From contig JAIVFH010000005.1 in the NCBI GenBank assembly GCA_025765595.1, forward strand, positions 620,001-684,000: a DNA stretch of 64,000 nt. Reading direction: 5' to 3'. Within the stretch, counting starts at the first letter, position 1. Each line of letters starts with the position of its first letter. Below, one piece after another: positions 42,642 to 53,645 of the stretch. A model generated the notes under the pieces. It made no database searches and was not told the DNA's origin. It was given only the letters and a program-made list of their open reading frames with translations. The position numbers were made by a program, and so were the translations under genes. This stretch comes from Obelidium mucronatum. Taxonomy: Eukaryota; Chytridiomycota; Chytridiomycetes; Chytridiales; Chytriomycetaceae.

Positions 42642-44046
42642 TTACTTGATTCCGATGGACGACGAAACTGATGAATAACTCAACACCCACACACCTGTAA
42701 CAATCACAGAAACACCGACGACAGCCATTTGGATTGTGAAAGCAATGTTTTCTGGTAGCTCCAATCCTGGAATCGAAAATACGATGACGAGTGTGTTGCT
42801 CACTGATAGACTTGTGAAGAAGGTGTAAAATACTGGGATTGCAATAAGCGGCGAGATAAAGACAATCGCTGCGCAAAGATAAACACAGTTTTAGGCCAAA
42901 AAAGAGAGATAAAGAAACTCCAACCTTTGTTTAAAGTAACAAGCTGTCCACAGAAAATGAATCTTTCAGCAAAATTGAAGAACCCAAGAAAGCAATAAAA
43001 ACCTGAAGAAGGACGGAGAGAACCAATGATAGCAGCAAGAATACGGCCATAAGAACTTCTGATTCTGTGCTGATAAGAAGGGACAAGGACACCAATCCAT
43101 CGCCATTAATTGCACTTGCAACCAAATTCAAACCGCATTTAACAATGGTTAATGTCATGGCAGCTGCAAGAAAAGAAAGAGGTGAATCGAGCGCCATTAA
43201 TCGCAGGCAGTCAAACACACCCGAAATGCCCCCAGCTGTGGAATACAAGAAACCAATCGAGTGGGGCAGTAGAGACCCAGATTTCTTCAGCTGTAAAATT
43301 CTATTCTGGGCATCCATCCCATTTTCATCGTCACTAATAGGGTTCTCCAACTGTTGGACAATTGCCTCAAGTCTGTGTTTCCGAGATTCGAACAGAATCG
43401 CGAAAAACAATGCCAGAAAGAGAAGCGAGGTGACAGCCGGAAAATAGATTCGAAATAAATGCGCTTCAAACATTCCAAAGAGAGTTTCAAAGTCTATAAT
43501 GTCGGGAATAATACAAAAGCCACACCTTGAATTTCAACGTCCAAATTTCCAAACAGACTGACAATAACTCCTCCGAGAATAATCAGAGCTGTTGCAACCC
43601 AGTCCCAGATGCCGACGCGTGTTCCGACCAACAGACTTGAAAAGAAGACATTAAATACCAGACCAGATGAGCCCAGTGGCGCCAGCAGAATAGGCGAAAT
43701 AAAGTTGAGTGCCAGAATCGAGCCAAACAGCTGTGGTATTATGTAGCACACGAAGCCTAAAAATAGGTTACTTTTACGCCTCAGAGTCGAGTGCCAAGCG
43801 CTGACCAATGTACCACAGCCACGGCTCGAGCCACGGCGGCAGCAGCTGGTCCGCCGCACTTGGCGCCAGCGACGTTGTCGACAGCAGCGGCTCTTCGTCG
43901 TCGCCCGGACTGCCGCCGGCGTAGTTTGTCCGCAGCTGGATCCGCTGCGTTCCCTGGCGGCGCTGCAGGGCAAGCGCCTGCAAGTTGACGCCAAAGGACG
44001 AAAGGGCGTTCATCGAAACAACGATGGCAACGCCAGCAAGAAGCAT
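42642..44046 (-). CDS. NIPA-family magnesium/cation transporter (PF05653-like)
   Basis: Multi-pass membrane protein of the drug/metabolite-transporter clan; NIPA members move Mg2+. The start is MLLAGVAIVVSMNALSSFG at 44046. A GC-rich loop (SPGDDEEPLLS...) ends WLWYIG, whose GTCAGC donor joins to FVCYIIPQLFGSILALNFIS and ILLAPLGSSGLVFNVFFSSL. WVATALIILGGVIVSLFGN follows. Later exons carry IGFLYSTAGGISGVFDCLRL, VFIAFLGSSILLKDSFSVD, FISPLIAIPVFYTFFTSLSV and VVGVSVIVTGVWVLSYSS. About nine hydrophobic segments fit the family. The end SSSIGIK is at 42642. It lies 47 bp downstream of the glutaredoxin gene on the same strand. Confidence 0.8.
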
Positions 44047-44093
44047 TTGGCTTGGCTGGTTTTTATTTCTTTCTTTATAAAAATCCAATAAAA

Positions 44094-44667
44094 TCACTCC
44101 TTCTTTGAAATTGAATCCAACGCTTCTTTCGGCAAGAGCTCCTTCTCAACCAGCATTCGCGTCAAGTCGCCGCTCTGCATCATGTTCACTACAATGTCAC
44201 AGCCACCGACAAACTCGCCCTTGACATAAACCTGGGGAATTGTCGGCCAACTGCTGTACTCTTTGATTCCATTGCGGACTTCTTCATCAGCCAGAACATT
44301 AACTGTCGAGTACTTGACACCTGGGGTTTTTTTTAAGAGTCAAGTTTCGATTATGGCTGAACGAGAGCACCCTTTACCTTGTGAATTCAGAACTTGGACA
44401 ACGGCTCTGCTGAATCCACATTGAGGAGCTTCCTTAGTTCCCTTCATAAAGACTAGAATGTCATGTCCATTGACAGCCTATCAAAGTGAGTTGGATGAAA
44501 AATAAAAAAAAAAGAGGCAAAACAGTTTTTCGCACCTTATCGAATCGGGACTTTAGATCATCAGAAAGGAACCTCACTGCTCCAAACAGCTGACCATTGG
44601 TGCGGTTCAGTGGTGTGAAAGATGGACCGAAGCGGAGAGTTGAGCGGGTGAGGACGTTTCTAAACAT
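44094..44667 (-). CDS. GRX5: mitochondrial monothiol glutaredoxin
   Basis: Grx5-type protein that carries [2Fe-2S] clusters from the ISU scaffold in mitochondria. The start [14 protein letters not shown] at 44667 opens an Arg/Ser/Thr-rich presequence. Exon 2 has [22 protein letters not shown], which contains the CGFS active site. Exon 3 has [22 protein letters not shown] with the TIPQVY and GGCD glutathione/cluster-binding motifs, and ends [14 protein letters not shown]. About 150 residues and three exons; length and order match the family. Confidence 0.95.
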
Positions 44668-45042
44668 TTTTGGATGAGTAATGTTATTGCAGAAGATGTA
44701 TCAGGAAAAAAAGGATAGAAGAGATAGAATTATCTCAATATCTAGTTCACGCGGAGACTTAACGCTAGTCACAAATTAATCAGCAAGCCATGTACCTTCC
44801 TTCCGAGTTATTAAATATCTTATGAATAATTAACTTTGCAAATTCAGGCACTCTTGTGCATTCAACCCCATATACGATTGCTGCTGTTTCTACTCTGGCA
44901 ACATTTTCATAATCCAGTTTAGTTCTATACGGTATAACGAGGAACGCAACGATGGTGTGTGGATGTATAATCTCACCAATTAATTCCCTGACTCGAAGTC
45001 GACATCTTCAACCATTTTAATTCGATTTAGGACGCAAAACAT
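44668..45042. other. intergenic region between divergent genes
   Basis: About 375 bp between GRX5 and the TBC gene starts. AT-rich; no motif recognised with confidence. Confidence 0.5.
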
Positions 45043-47341
45043 ATGGATTCCGATGCTTGGACCGCACTCATCAGCAATCTCGATATAGGTGCACTTCGAA
45101 ACCGCGCATCAACTGGCCAAATCAAAGCAATGCGGAGCCTTTACTGGAAGGTCCTTAATTTATTTTCTTTCTGCCTTGCGGCAGCAGCAGCAACTATTTA
45201 TATTTATTGCTGTCTTTTTTTACAAAAACACCGCCAGGTCTTTCTAGAATACTTCCCAAACCTTCAGCTTGCCACGTGGCCTGTAATTCTTCAAAAAGAG
45301 CGAAGCGGATATACCCAGTTGAAGCAAAAGTTTATCTGGGATCCTGCATTGGAATCAAAGAAGGAGGCAGCCGACTTGACGATAAACAATCCGCTTTCAT
45401 TAGATGAACAAGTGAGTATTCTCACCAAACAGAATTTTAACAAAAACCTTTTTTCACCCTCGAGTGTTTTTTTTTTTTTTGCGGGTTGTAAAAGAGCCCA
45501 TGGACTCAATACTTTCAAGATTCAGAACTCCAGAAAACCATTCGCCAAGATGTAGAACGCACGTGAGTTTTTACTCTCTTTCAATCCGAGGTCTCTGAGA
45601 ATAAAACACGGTTGATGTTTTTACTCTCTAGAATGCCAGAGCAATCCCATTTTCGAGACGCTTCAGTTCAAGAAATGATGACCAATATTCTATTCATCTG
45701 GTGCAAGCTGAATCCTTCCATCTCGTATCGTCAGGGAATGCATGAACTTCTAGCGCCTATTATCCATGTTGTTGATTCAGACAAAATATTGCCCACAACA
45801 CCTGTCTCTGACACTACCAGGATAGAACACAAAGTGTTTGATGCTGAATACGTGGAGCATGACGCATTCGCTCTTTTTGATCGGATCATGAGACCTGCCA
45901 AACTGTGGTTTGAAGTCGGCCAAGAAGGTGATTTGCGTCAAGGTGCCAGAAACCAATCAAAATTCAGCAGTAGCAGTAGCAAAAATCGCCAAGAAAAACC
46001 AATACCCATCGTATCTCTCTGTCTTCACATCCAGAATGATATTGTTCGTGCATTGGACATGAAGTTCTATGAGCATCTCAACAGCCTCCAGATTGAACCC
46101 CAACTGTATGGATTGAGATGGATTCGGCTGCTTTTTGGGAGAGAGTTTCTATTTGAAGATTTGTTGGTTTTGTGGGATGGAATTTTTGCTGAAGATTCCA
46201 ATTTGTCGTTGGTTGAATGGATTTGCGCGGCTATGCTTTTACTTCTGAAAGACCAATGTATGTTCTACAATAGTTTATCCATGTTTTCGTTGGTTTATTG
46301 AAAAGAAGGGGAATAGGTTTGGGAGGAGATTACATACTTGTCCTTCAAAAATTGATGAAATACCCGACTTTGGAATCTCTCGGGCTCACGGATATTCCCA
46401 GCTTGATTGAAATGGCAAAATCGCTCCGCAACAATTATTTGAGCTTACAAACGCAAAACAGGCGTAATAATTCTCTTTCTTCAAGTCCAACAACAAATAC
46501 AAACAGCAGCAGAAAACCTCCAACACCCTTGTCACCAAACAACACTATTATTCACAACAATGAATCAACAGCGCCTGTCTTGGAGGCGTTAGAATCTCAA
46601 GTTTCTCGACTGCATCAACAGAGTTCCTCGTTCAAAACCAGGGACAAGGGACTCACAAGGAAACTTGACGCCTGTATAACGCTACTCGCTGAAATTCTCT
46701 CCAAACCAGATGACGTGTCAATCTCAGAATGTCGAAACGAAATTGAGGGTGTGATGGATGAACTGGGTGTTGTGAAATCAGAATTGGATTTTGGTACTGG
46801 AAGTTCCATGTCTATACTAGAGACGCCGGTAACGCCTTCTACTGTTGCAGCGGCGGGAGCAACGGCGTCGGCGACTCCACAGGAACATGGAACACAAGCA
46901 CAAAATCTAGCGAAATCAGCAGCCGCTTATCTTCACAACACGACGGAAAGCAATCCGTACCAACATAAACGGCAGCAGCAGCAGCAGCCGTCGCAAAAGC
47001 AACAACATCGCCGGGAATCGGCTCCACCATCGAATACGTTGGATTCTTGGATTTCCTCCATTTCAACAGCAGCACAAGAAGTAGACTTGTCGAAAACTGT
47101 GAAGGTGGCGTCTGATTTATTTTCTGGGTTGTTTGAAGACGCTTCTGGTTCTTCTACTGCTGCTACTACTACTACTACAAATTCTAGTGTTGCTGTAACT
47201 GGAAAGTCAACTTTCATCAATCCATTTGCAACCATTATTCAGGCTCGTAAAGAAGACGAAGAAATGCATGTACCTGTCACGGCACCGAATCCATCATCTT
47301 CAAACTCGACTCGAAAGGTATCCGCCGGAGCATTGGAGTAA
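45043..47341 (+). CDS. TBC-domain Rab GTPase-activating protein (TBC1D5-like)
   Basis: Rab-GAP acting on endosomal or retromer traffic if the TBC1D5 resemblance holds. Exons start 45043 (MDSDAWTALISNLDIGALRN) and run through five short introns; the last exon covers the C-terminal third. The TBC motif with arginine finger is IRQDVERT, split across an intron, followed by FWCKLNPSISYRQGMHE-type sequence with the glutamine finger in SYRQGM. A long insert (HKVFDAEYVEHDAFALFDRI onward) precedes LQIEPQLYGLRWIRLLFGRE and LLVLWDGIFAED, hallmarks of the TBC1D5/Ypt-GAP class. The C-terminal tail is Ser/Thr/Gln-rich with a weak coiled coil and no other domain. Both catalytic fingers are present, so it should be active. 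Confidence 0.88.
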
Positions 47342-47547
47342 TAGTTTGAATTCAAAGGATGTCAAGGGTTCAAATTAAAACCCGGGCTGCGGAGAGATCG
47401 GAATCAAAAGGCGCGGGAGATTGTTGTAGATCTTTCTTGTTGTAAGATCTCAACAAAAAAAAGAGGGGAGAGATCCAAGCAATCCACATTCATGAAAATA
47501 GCTTTTTTTTTTGTTGCACTCAAAAAAATCATTTTAAAATTCTGAAA

Positions 47548-48666
47548 ATGAACAGCGCCTCAAACCTCAACAACCTCCCCATCGCCCAATCAAAGCCCAA
47601 AATCAACATCATCAGCGTCGAAAAGCTAAACCACTCGGACCCTTCAGCCTTGGCGCAACTCCGTGAATCCCTGACAACCCTAGGATTCCTGTACCTTGAC
47701 TACTCAAACGTGGTGCCACCAGAGTTAATCGAAGGGATCCGCGAATCGGCTGCAAAGAGCTTCGAATGCCCACTTGCAGTGAAACAAGCGGTGCATAATT
47801 CAAAGTCCAAGGCGTTCCGTGGGTGGAGTAATTTGGGGGAGGAAGTTACGAATCATGAAACGGATTTGAAGGAGTCTTATGACTTTGCATTTGAGTCGGA
47901 GCAGCAGGAGCCGTCAAGAGATGAACCTTGGAGAGTTATGAAAGGACCGAATGAGTATCCAGGTATTTAAATTGGGTGGTGTTTTTAGAAAGCGGCTCCC
48001 TCCTCCACTTGCCAAAAAAAATCCTGGCCTAAACTGCCATGGTTCATCAAAAAAAAAAAAAAAAAAAAAAACAGGCAACGGTGACGATTTGCTCCGACCA
48101 CGCGTCCAAGAGTACTTGACCCAGTTAAGCAGAGTATCCCACATTCTCCTTCAAAGTATAGCCCAAATCCTTGATCGCAATCCCCAAGACCTATCGCAAT
48201 ACTTTAAAGACCCATACGCGTACATGCGATTCATAAAGTACCCCGCTTCGAAGGGTGAAAAGCAAGGTGTAGGACCACACACGGATTTAGGATTCCTTAC
48301 CTTGATTCTGCAGCAGGAGAATGTCTCTGGGTTGCAGGCTTTGAGTTTGGTGGGGAATGAGTGGGTTCCCATTGAGCCTGTGCCCAATACGTTTGTAGTG
48401 AATATTGGAGATGTTTTGCAATCGTGGTCTGGGAATGTTTTGCGTGCGACGCCACATCGTGTGATTAATTCCTGAGAGCGATAAGGCGAGAGTGAGCATT
48501 GCATTTTTCTTTGAGCCGTCGCTGGATTCTGTGATTGATGGGCCAGGATTGGAGAGAGGAGGGTGTGGTTGTGAATAGTTATGGGGAGCATTTGCTGCGC
48601 ACTTTCTTGGACAGTTTTCCTTCGTACGAATATGCAAGCGAGGTTTCCTCACTGATGATTCGCTAG
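47548..48666 (+). pseudogene. 2-oxoglutarate/Fe(II) oxygenase (IPNS/flavonoid type) with two frameshifts
   Basis: Exon 1 starts MNSASNLNNLPIAQSKPK and carries the DIOX_N pattern (LRESLTTLGFLYLDYSNV, KQAVHNSKSKAFRGWSNLG, ETDLKESYDFAFE). An intron at 47963 with a 22-A tract follows. Exon 2 has KDPYAYMRFIKYPASKGE, the iron ligands in GPHTDLGFLTLI (H-x-D) and RATPHRV (distal His). The frame then breaks after HRVIN-S near 48471. A +1 shift continues with PESDKARVSIAFFFEPSLD, which holds the 2OG-binding Arg and Ser. Near 48563 a second shift continues with NSYGEHLLRTFLDSFPSYEY to a stop at 48664. Both missing segments are intact in another frame, so this is either a very young pseudogene or two consensus errors. 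Confidence 0.75.
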
Positions 48667-48851
48667 GACATGTGTATGGAAAAAAAACAGAAAAAGGAAT
48701 CTCTCAGCTTGGTATAATAAATTTAAAGAAAATGTCTATTGTTATTATTTGTTTCTTTTCAGAAAGAACATATGATTCCAAAACCCAACTTATTAAATTA
48801 TGAGAACAAATAATATAATACGAAAGCCCAAAACAACAATGGTAACGAGCA

Positions 48852-51084
48852 TTAGTCGCAAGAATGCGTCGGGCAACTTTTCTTCTTCTCAAACCAATCC
48901 TTGATGCCTGCAGACAAAGGTAAGTAATTAAATCAACCAAACGCCACTTCACTCCAATACTCACAAGCTTCATGGAAAATACAAAAGCAATTCAAAGTAG
49001 ACATGGGAACGCCCACTTCAAACTCCTCAAAGCAAATCTCGCACTCTCTGTCACTCACTTCTCGGCATTTACTCACTAAAAAACACAGAAGAATGCAATT
49101 TAGAGACTTAAAAAACCAAGTTTTAAACAAACTCACCAATCCATGTATTTCCGACAACCTTGGCCGGAGGCGGTTTCTTTACTGATGGCATTTCGTTCAT
49201 TTGGATTCCTGAATAGTACATTTTTGCTGAAGTTTTCACTGGTGATGGCTCCTTCATCGCCCAAACAAACGCGTAAATGCTTTTCTTGGGCGGCTTGAGG
49301 CATAGTCACCAACTTTACGTTACACACTGGGCAATTCTCGTCAGGGTTATCGTCCACAGCAGGGGAAGGGTCAGCAATAATGGGTCCTCCGCAGAAATCG
49401 CTTGACCAGAAGATGTGTGAAGCCTTTGGAAATAGTCCGGAAGGCTTCTTTGTGGGGATATACGACTACCAATAGGCACTCCAGGTCGAGCATACTCCGG
49501 ACCACGAATATACTCCAGGTACTCCTGCGTCATATTATTGAATCTTGATGATGTGGCGGCTTGTTGCTCTGCGGTTTGACCTGGTGCTAGTGCGGCGTTT
49601 CTTGCTTCCACCAGTGCTCGTTTGGAAAAGCCGTGATGCAATAAATCATGGTTCCTGACAGCGATATTTGCATCCGCCCGACCCGCTCCTATTAATGCAT
49701 TCCGTCTTTCTTCCTGCAGTCTCATTTCATCCGCTGCAAGTCACTACATTACTCGACCCTCCACCCAACAGTAAATGTTGCCTTAAATCATGATCATTTC
49801 CCATCTGCACCTGCTGCCGAAGAGTTAGCATTTGCTGGTAGTGCAGTTGAAGTTGTTGGGCTCGTTGCTGCTCCATTAACAACATCTCTTGATGATGTGT
49901 CTGCTGCTGCCGCTGGTGTTCTTGCTGTTGCAGTTGTAGCTGTAGCAGCTGATGCTGCCGCTGCCGCTCCTGCTGCTGCTGCTGCTGCTGTTCCCTCAAT
50001 AATAATTGTTGTTGCTGCCTCTTACGAACTGCCGCTTGTAGCGCTTCAGATTTCCTCAATGCTTTGGCTCGACTTTCTTCGCGTTCTGCATGTAATCGTT
50101 CTAGAGCAGCTGTTCGAGCAGCAACTATATGTGCTGGAACAGCAGGTGCTGTTTCTCCCAGAGAAGCTAGCTTGTCTGGCCCGTTGTGCGTGAAGGGCGG
50201 TTTGGATATCGGCTGGAGTGAATTTTACTGGAGCTCCGTGAAGATGTGGATTATATCTTGAAGGAATTTTTTTACTGGATACCGACGACGGTGAGATTGG
50301 CGGCGAAGAGTCATCCAAATCCTGTCCAAATCGTTGAGGTTTATCTTGCCGTCGTTGGGATGATGCATTGTTGACACTGCTGCTTCCTTGATCAACTGAA
50401 ATAACACGAATACATGAGCAAATTCAACTGATTGAAGGAATGGTTTGAAAACTCTAACCTAAAACAGCGTTCAGTAATGCGGTATATTTGTGCATGTCAG
50501 GGGGGAATTGCTGACAACGACGATTCTGAAGACGACGACGACGAAGAAGCTCTCTGAGAGGTTGCAGTTGTCCTCGGAATGGATGGACCCCCGTGGCTGG
50601 CAATCAGTCTCTTCCGTGCTTCCAGCTTCTTGAGTGCCTTTGCTGCGGCGACCGCCTTTTCAAGCTCCGCCCTGTCTCGCAGCGGCATTGTGTTCGTCCG
50701 CCCGCCGGTGGGCAGCGATGCGGTCCGAGGGCGCGCGGCCAACGGCGGCATCGGCCGGCGCGGCGGCGGCGAACGTGAAGGCCGCCTGCGGAACTGCAGC
50801 TTCCGGCGCGCGCCGCAGTTCGCCGACGCGCGCGCGCTTCGCGGCGGCGGGCGCGCCGGCTTCGGCGGACAGCGGCGCGTGCGGCGGCGGCGGGCGGATG
50901 CGTCGGCGACACCAAGTCGACGACGGCGCGCCGCCGCTTCTGCGCCGCCGCGGGGAGTGCGCCGAAGGCGGGGAACGGCGGCGAGTCGGTCAGGTCGATG
51001 ACGGGCTGGCGCAGGCGACGACGACGACGAGGAAGAAGAAGAAGAAGAAGAAGCGAGCATCGGCCGGTGTTGTCCGGGGTGCAT
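48852..51084 (-). CDS. RING-type E3 ubiquitin ligase with poly-Gln and Ala/Ser-rich regions
   Basis: The start is either MHPGQHRPMLASSSS at 51084 or MPLRDRAELEKAVAAAKALK at 50688; both are in one open frame. The first lies in a very GC-rich stretch that is open in several frames, so the second is safer. Exon 2 reads VDQGSSSVNNASSQRRQDKP, DLDDSSPPISPSS and APAVPAHIVAARTAALERLH, then a long Gln/Arg coiled coil (about 49780-50040). Later exons contain a C2HC zinc knuckle (CPVCNVKLVTMPQAAQEKHL...C) and a RING: CEICFEEFEVGVP, NCFCIFHEAC, IKDWFEKKKSCPTH. The usual C-x-H pair reads CFC, giving C4HC3-like ligands. The end HSCD is at 48852. Substrate unknown. Confidence 0.7.
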
Positions 51085-52419
51085 CCAACTTTGTTGTTAT
51101 TTCGTCAGCTGTCTTATCAAAACTGAACTGGCAAGCCACACCAGCTGCAACAGTTCCGCCTAGACTCACGACATCAAAAAAGGACGGAACAATCCGCACA
51201 ACTAGTTTCTGTCCATCCCCTTTCTGGTTGCCTCCAAGCTGGCGAGTTTGCTGAAACAATTCCAGTTCGCTCTCCTTCCGCCTCCATCTTTTCTGTAACC
51301 ACAAATCAAACCGCTCCTCTTGATTCTTTTCAACGTATCCGATCCATTCTTCTCTCTCTACAAGCTGCATCCCGATGTGAACTCGTTCGGGAGGGCCTTT
51401 ACCTTTGCTCCCATCTGGCAAATACACGTTCTTTGGGGAAAACACCTTTTCTGGATATACATGCTTTGTCACATCTTGGGCTGGCTCGAAAGCCATGGTT
51501 ACGTCTAATAAGGATTGCACTTGTCGAGATTCTTTTCCAGAAGTCAGCAGTTTGAGACAAGTCCATAGCGCTTTGTACCTGGGAATCAAAACTCTTGTTG
51601 GATTGTAAATTGAATTTGTTTGCGATCCGTGAATCGGGGAAACTTAGCGATGTGAAATTGTGAATCAGTAGATTATTCGGTTCATAAGTAATGGCAACCA
51701 ACGGCAAAGAACAAACCTCCTGCATCGCACACCAAATTATTCTTTTCCGAGAAACTTCTTGCTTTTTCCAATGTATCCGGTGATATTATGGTTCCTTCTG
51801 GAAATACGAACAACCAAAAGTATCCCATGCAGGAATCCCGAATCTTTGATACTTGCTTCAAGAGGGCCCGTTCATCCTTCAGCCAATTTCTAGATACATA
51901 AATGAATGAAAAGAAGTGCATTCCCCATCCTTTGTTCCTTCTTTTTAGATTCCATGTTTTTAACTGCAAAAGTTTCCATCAAAACCAACCGAAAACGGGA
52001 ACCCATTTTAAAGAGTCCTTAAGCATAATTCTGAAAGATCCATGGTTGTTTCTATGCCAAGTCGCGAGCCAAAAGTACATCCAGTCGAGCTGAGTTTGAT
52101 GGTTTGCCATGATCACGCATCGTTCGTATTGACTCCCCACCCGTTTTCTGGTCATGGGAGCTGACTGATACACTTCATTATCGTAAACAATCAGTTCTAA
52201 GGGCTTCCACGGTGACCAATGAGCAAGAACCAACACAGAAACAAAGAGTCGTTGGGTGAACCAGTTATACGCAACAAAGGCTCTTCTGAATGGATTTGAC
52301 GCAGTTTTGCTTCGAGTAATAAAGTCGTAAAAGTTTGACAACGGAAGCAGAAGAAGTGATGGCGCCTGGATGACGTTGATGTGCAGTGATAAAACAACAA
52401 GAGTGAGAGGTCGCAGCAT
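50990..52419 (-). CDS. 1-acyl-sn-glycerol-3-phosphate acyltransferase (AGPAT3-5/LCLAT type)
   Basis: Membrane acyltransferase making phosphatidic acid or remodelling cardiolipin-type lipids at the ER or mitochondria. The start MLRPLTLVVLSLHINVIQAP at 52419 begins a hydrophobic anchor. Motif I is NHQTQLDW (NHx4D), followed by KDSLKWVPVFG. A GTTGGT donor joins to WGMHFFSFIYVSRNWLKDER. Motif III is VFPEGTIISPDTLEKARSF. A later exon reads VLIPRYKALWTCLKLL and VQSLLDVTMAFEPA, the fourth block. The C-terminal part has RVHIGMQLVEREEWIGYVEK and WLQKRWRRKESELELF, typical of this class. The annotated stop at 50990 follows a Phe/Val run from a GAA repeat, so the true tail is uncertain; it overlaps the upstream start option of the RING gene. 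Confidence 0.82.
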
Positions 52420-52495
52420 TATTGAATAAATACTATAATACTTTATTGTAAAATTAATATATTCTTTAAATTCAACTTTTCAAACTATTTACAAT

Positions 52496-53518
52496 TCATT
52501 TTGGGTCAAACTTTGGCGGGATACACGAATTCTCAAGAGTAAATGTTCGAACAGGAATACTCCATTTGACATCTCCATTGAATCCATACAGCCACTCCAA
52601 ATCGCTACTAAAGATCAAGTCCCATTGATTGTTGGTGTAATCTTGGTACTTGAACTTTACGGATCCCACCTTGTCCCTCCACGAAAAGTGCTCAAAAAGA
52701 GAAGGCTCGAATGGGATCTGGAGATCCACTGATATGTCATGCATTTCTTGAATCTTTGATATTGCTTTCAGAACAAGGTCTTTGGCTGTGTCGTAGACCA
52801 CGGCACCATGAAGCAAGTGTCCTCCCAGCCCCAGTCCTTTGTCGCCGGCAGCCAATAAAGCAGACCTAGCATCTATTGCAAGTTTTCCAACATCGCGGTG
52901 CAAGACATTCAGCCTCGCATACTGGTCTCGTCGATATATAAGAACCTGAACTTCCTTCTCAACAATGTCCTTCTCCCCCGACAGTTTGTTTTTCAGCTCT
53001 TCCAACCGCTCCACATCCTCTTTGAGCTTTGCCTTGCTTTGCTTAATCATCTTCTTTTCCCCTTCCAGAACAACTTTATCTTTCTCCAACCCTCTCTTCT
53101 CACCTTCCAATTTACGTTTTTCTTGAACAAGGGCCAGATGAACCGTCTCGAGCCTCGCTTTACTTTCCTCCAAATCATGAATCGTCTTGAACCCATCTTG
53201 TACAGAATCCAATGTCCGCCCACTAATTGCTCCAACATGCATCAACACCTCATCTCGAACCCCGACACGGATCTCCTCAAGTTCCTTGATATACCCGTTC
53301 AAGTCAGGTCCCCTTTTATTCAACTGTTTCCAGAATTTACGGAGAAAGTTCAAGGCGGCCCATTCTTGAAGAGCAGTTGTAATCTCGGCGACTTGCGATT
53401 GGTACCGTTCGATAGACCATTGGAGGAGTTGTTTCATTTCTTGGATTCCAGAGTGGGAAGGCGTGTGGCTGAGGCGATGGGATTCTTGGGATTCGGATAT
53501 CGTTTTGTTGACGTTCAT
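52496..53518 (-). CDS. coiled-coil protein of unknown function
   Basis: Single exon, 340 residues. Residues about 20-110 are helical (IQEMKQLLQWSIERYQSQVA). About 120-200 are a highly charged coiled coil (KRKLEGEKRGLEKDKVVLEG and similar heptads). About 205-260 carry DQYARLNVLHRDVGKLAIDA and a Gly-rich loop KGLGLGGHLLHG. The last 70 residues look globular and aromatic (FEHFSWRDKVGSVKFKYQDY, LEWLYGFNGDVKWSIPV). No signal peptide or membrane segment. I do not recognise the family. A cluster with the next gene (same strand, 130 bp upstream) may be coincidental. Confidence 0.75.
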   Translation of the reverse strand: MNVNKTISESQESHRLSHTPSHSGIQEMKQLLQWSIERYQSQVAEITTALQEWAALNFLRKFWKQLNKRGPDLNGYIKELEEIRVGVRDEVLMHVGAISGRTLDSVQDGFKTIHDLEESKARLETVHLALVQEKRKLEGEKRGLEKDKVVLEGEKKMIKQSKAKLKEDVERLEELKNKLSGEKDIVEKEVQVLIYRRDQYARLNVLHRDVGKLAIDARSALLAAGDKGLGLGGHLLHGAVVYDTAKDLVLKAISKIQEMHDISVDLQIPFEPSLFEHFSWRDKVGSVKFKYQDYTNNQWDLIFSSDLEWLYGFNGDVKWSIPVRTFTLENSCIPPKFDPK

Positions 53519-53645
53519 GAGGAGGATGAGGAATGATGAGGATTCGGATAAGATTTTGTGGAATGACGATGTTATAGCTTTTTTTTTTGAACAGGGTTTT
53601 TTCTTAGTTCACATGAAGGGCAAAAGAATATTGAAGAAAAAAGGC

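Noticed and set aside
49897..50193. Ala-rich plus-strand open frame
   Set aside because: Antisense of the CAG/Gln repeat in the RING gene.
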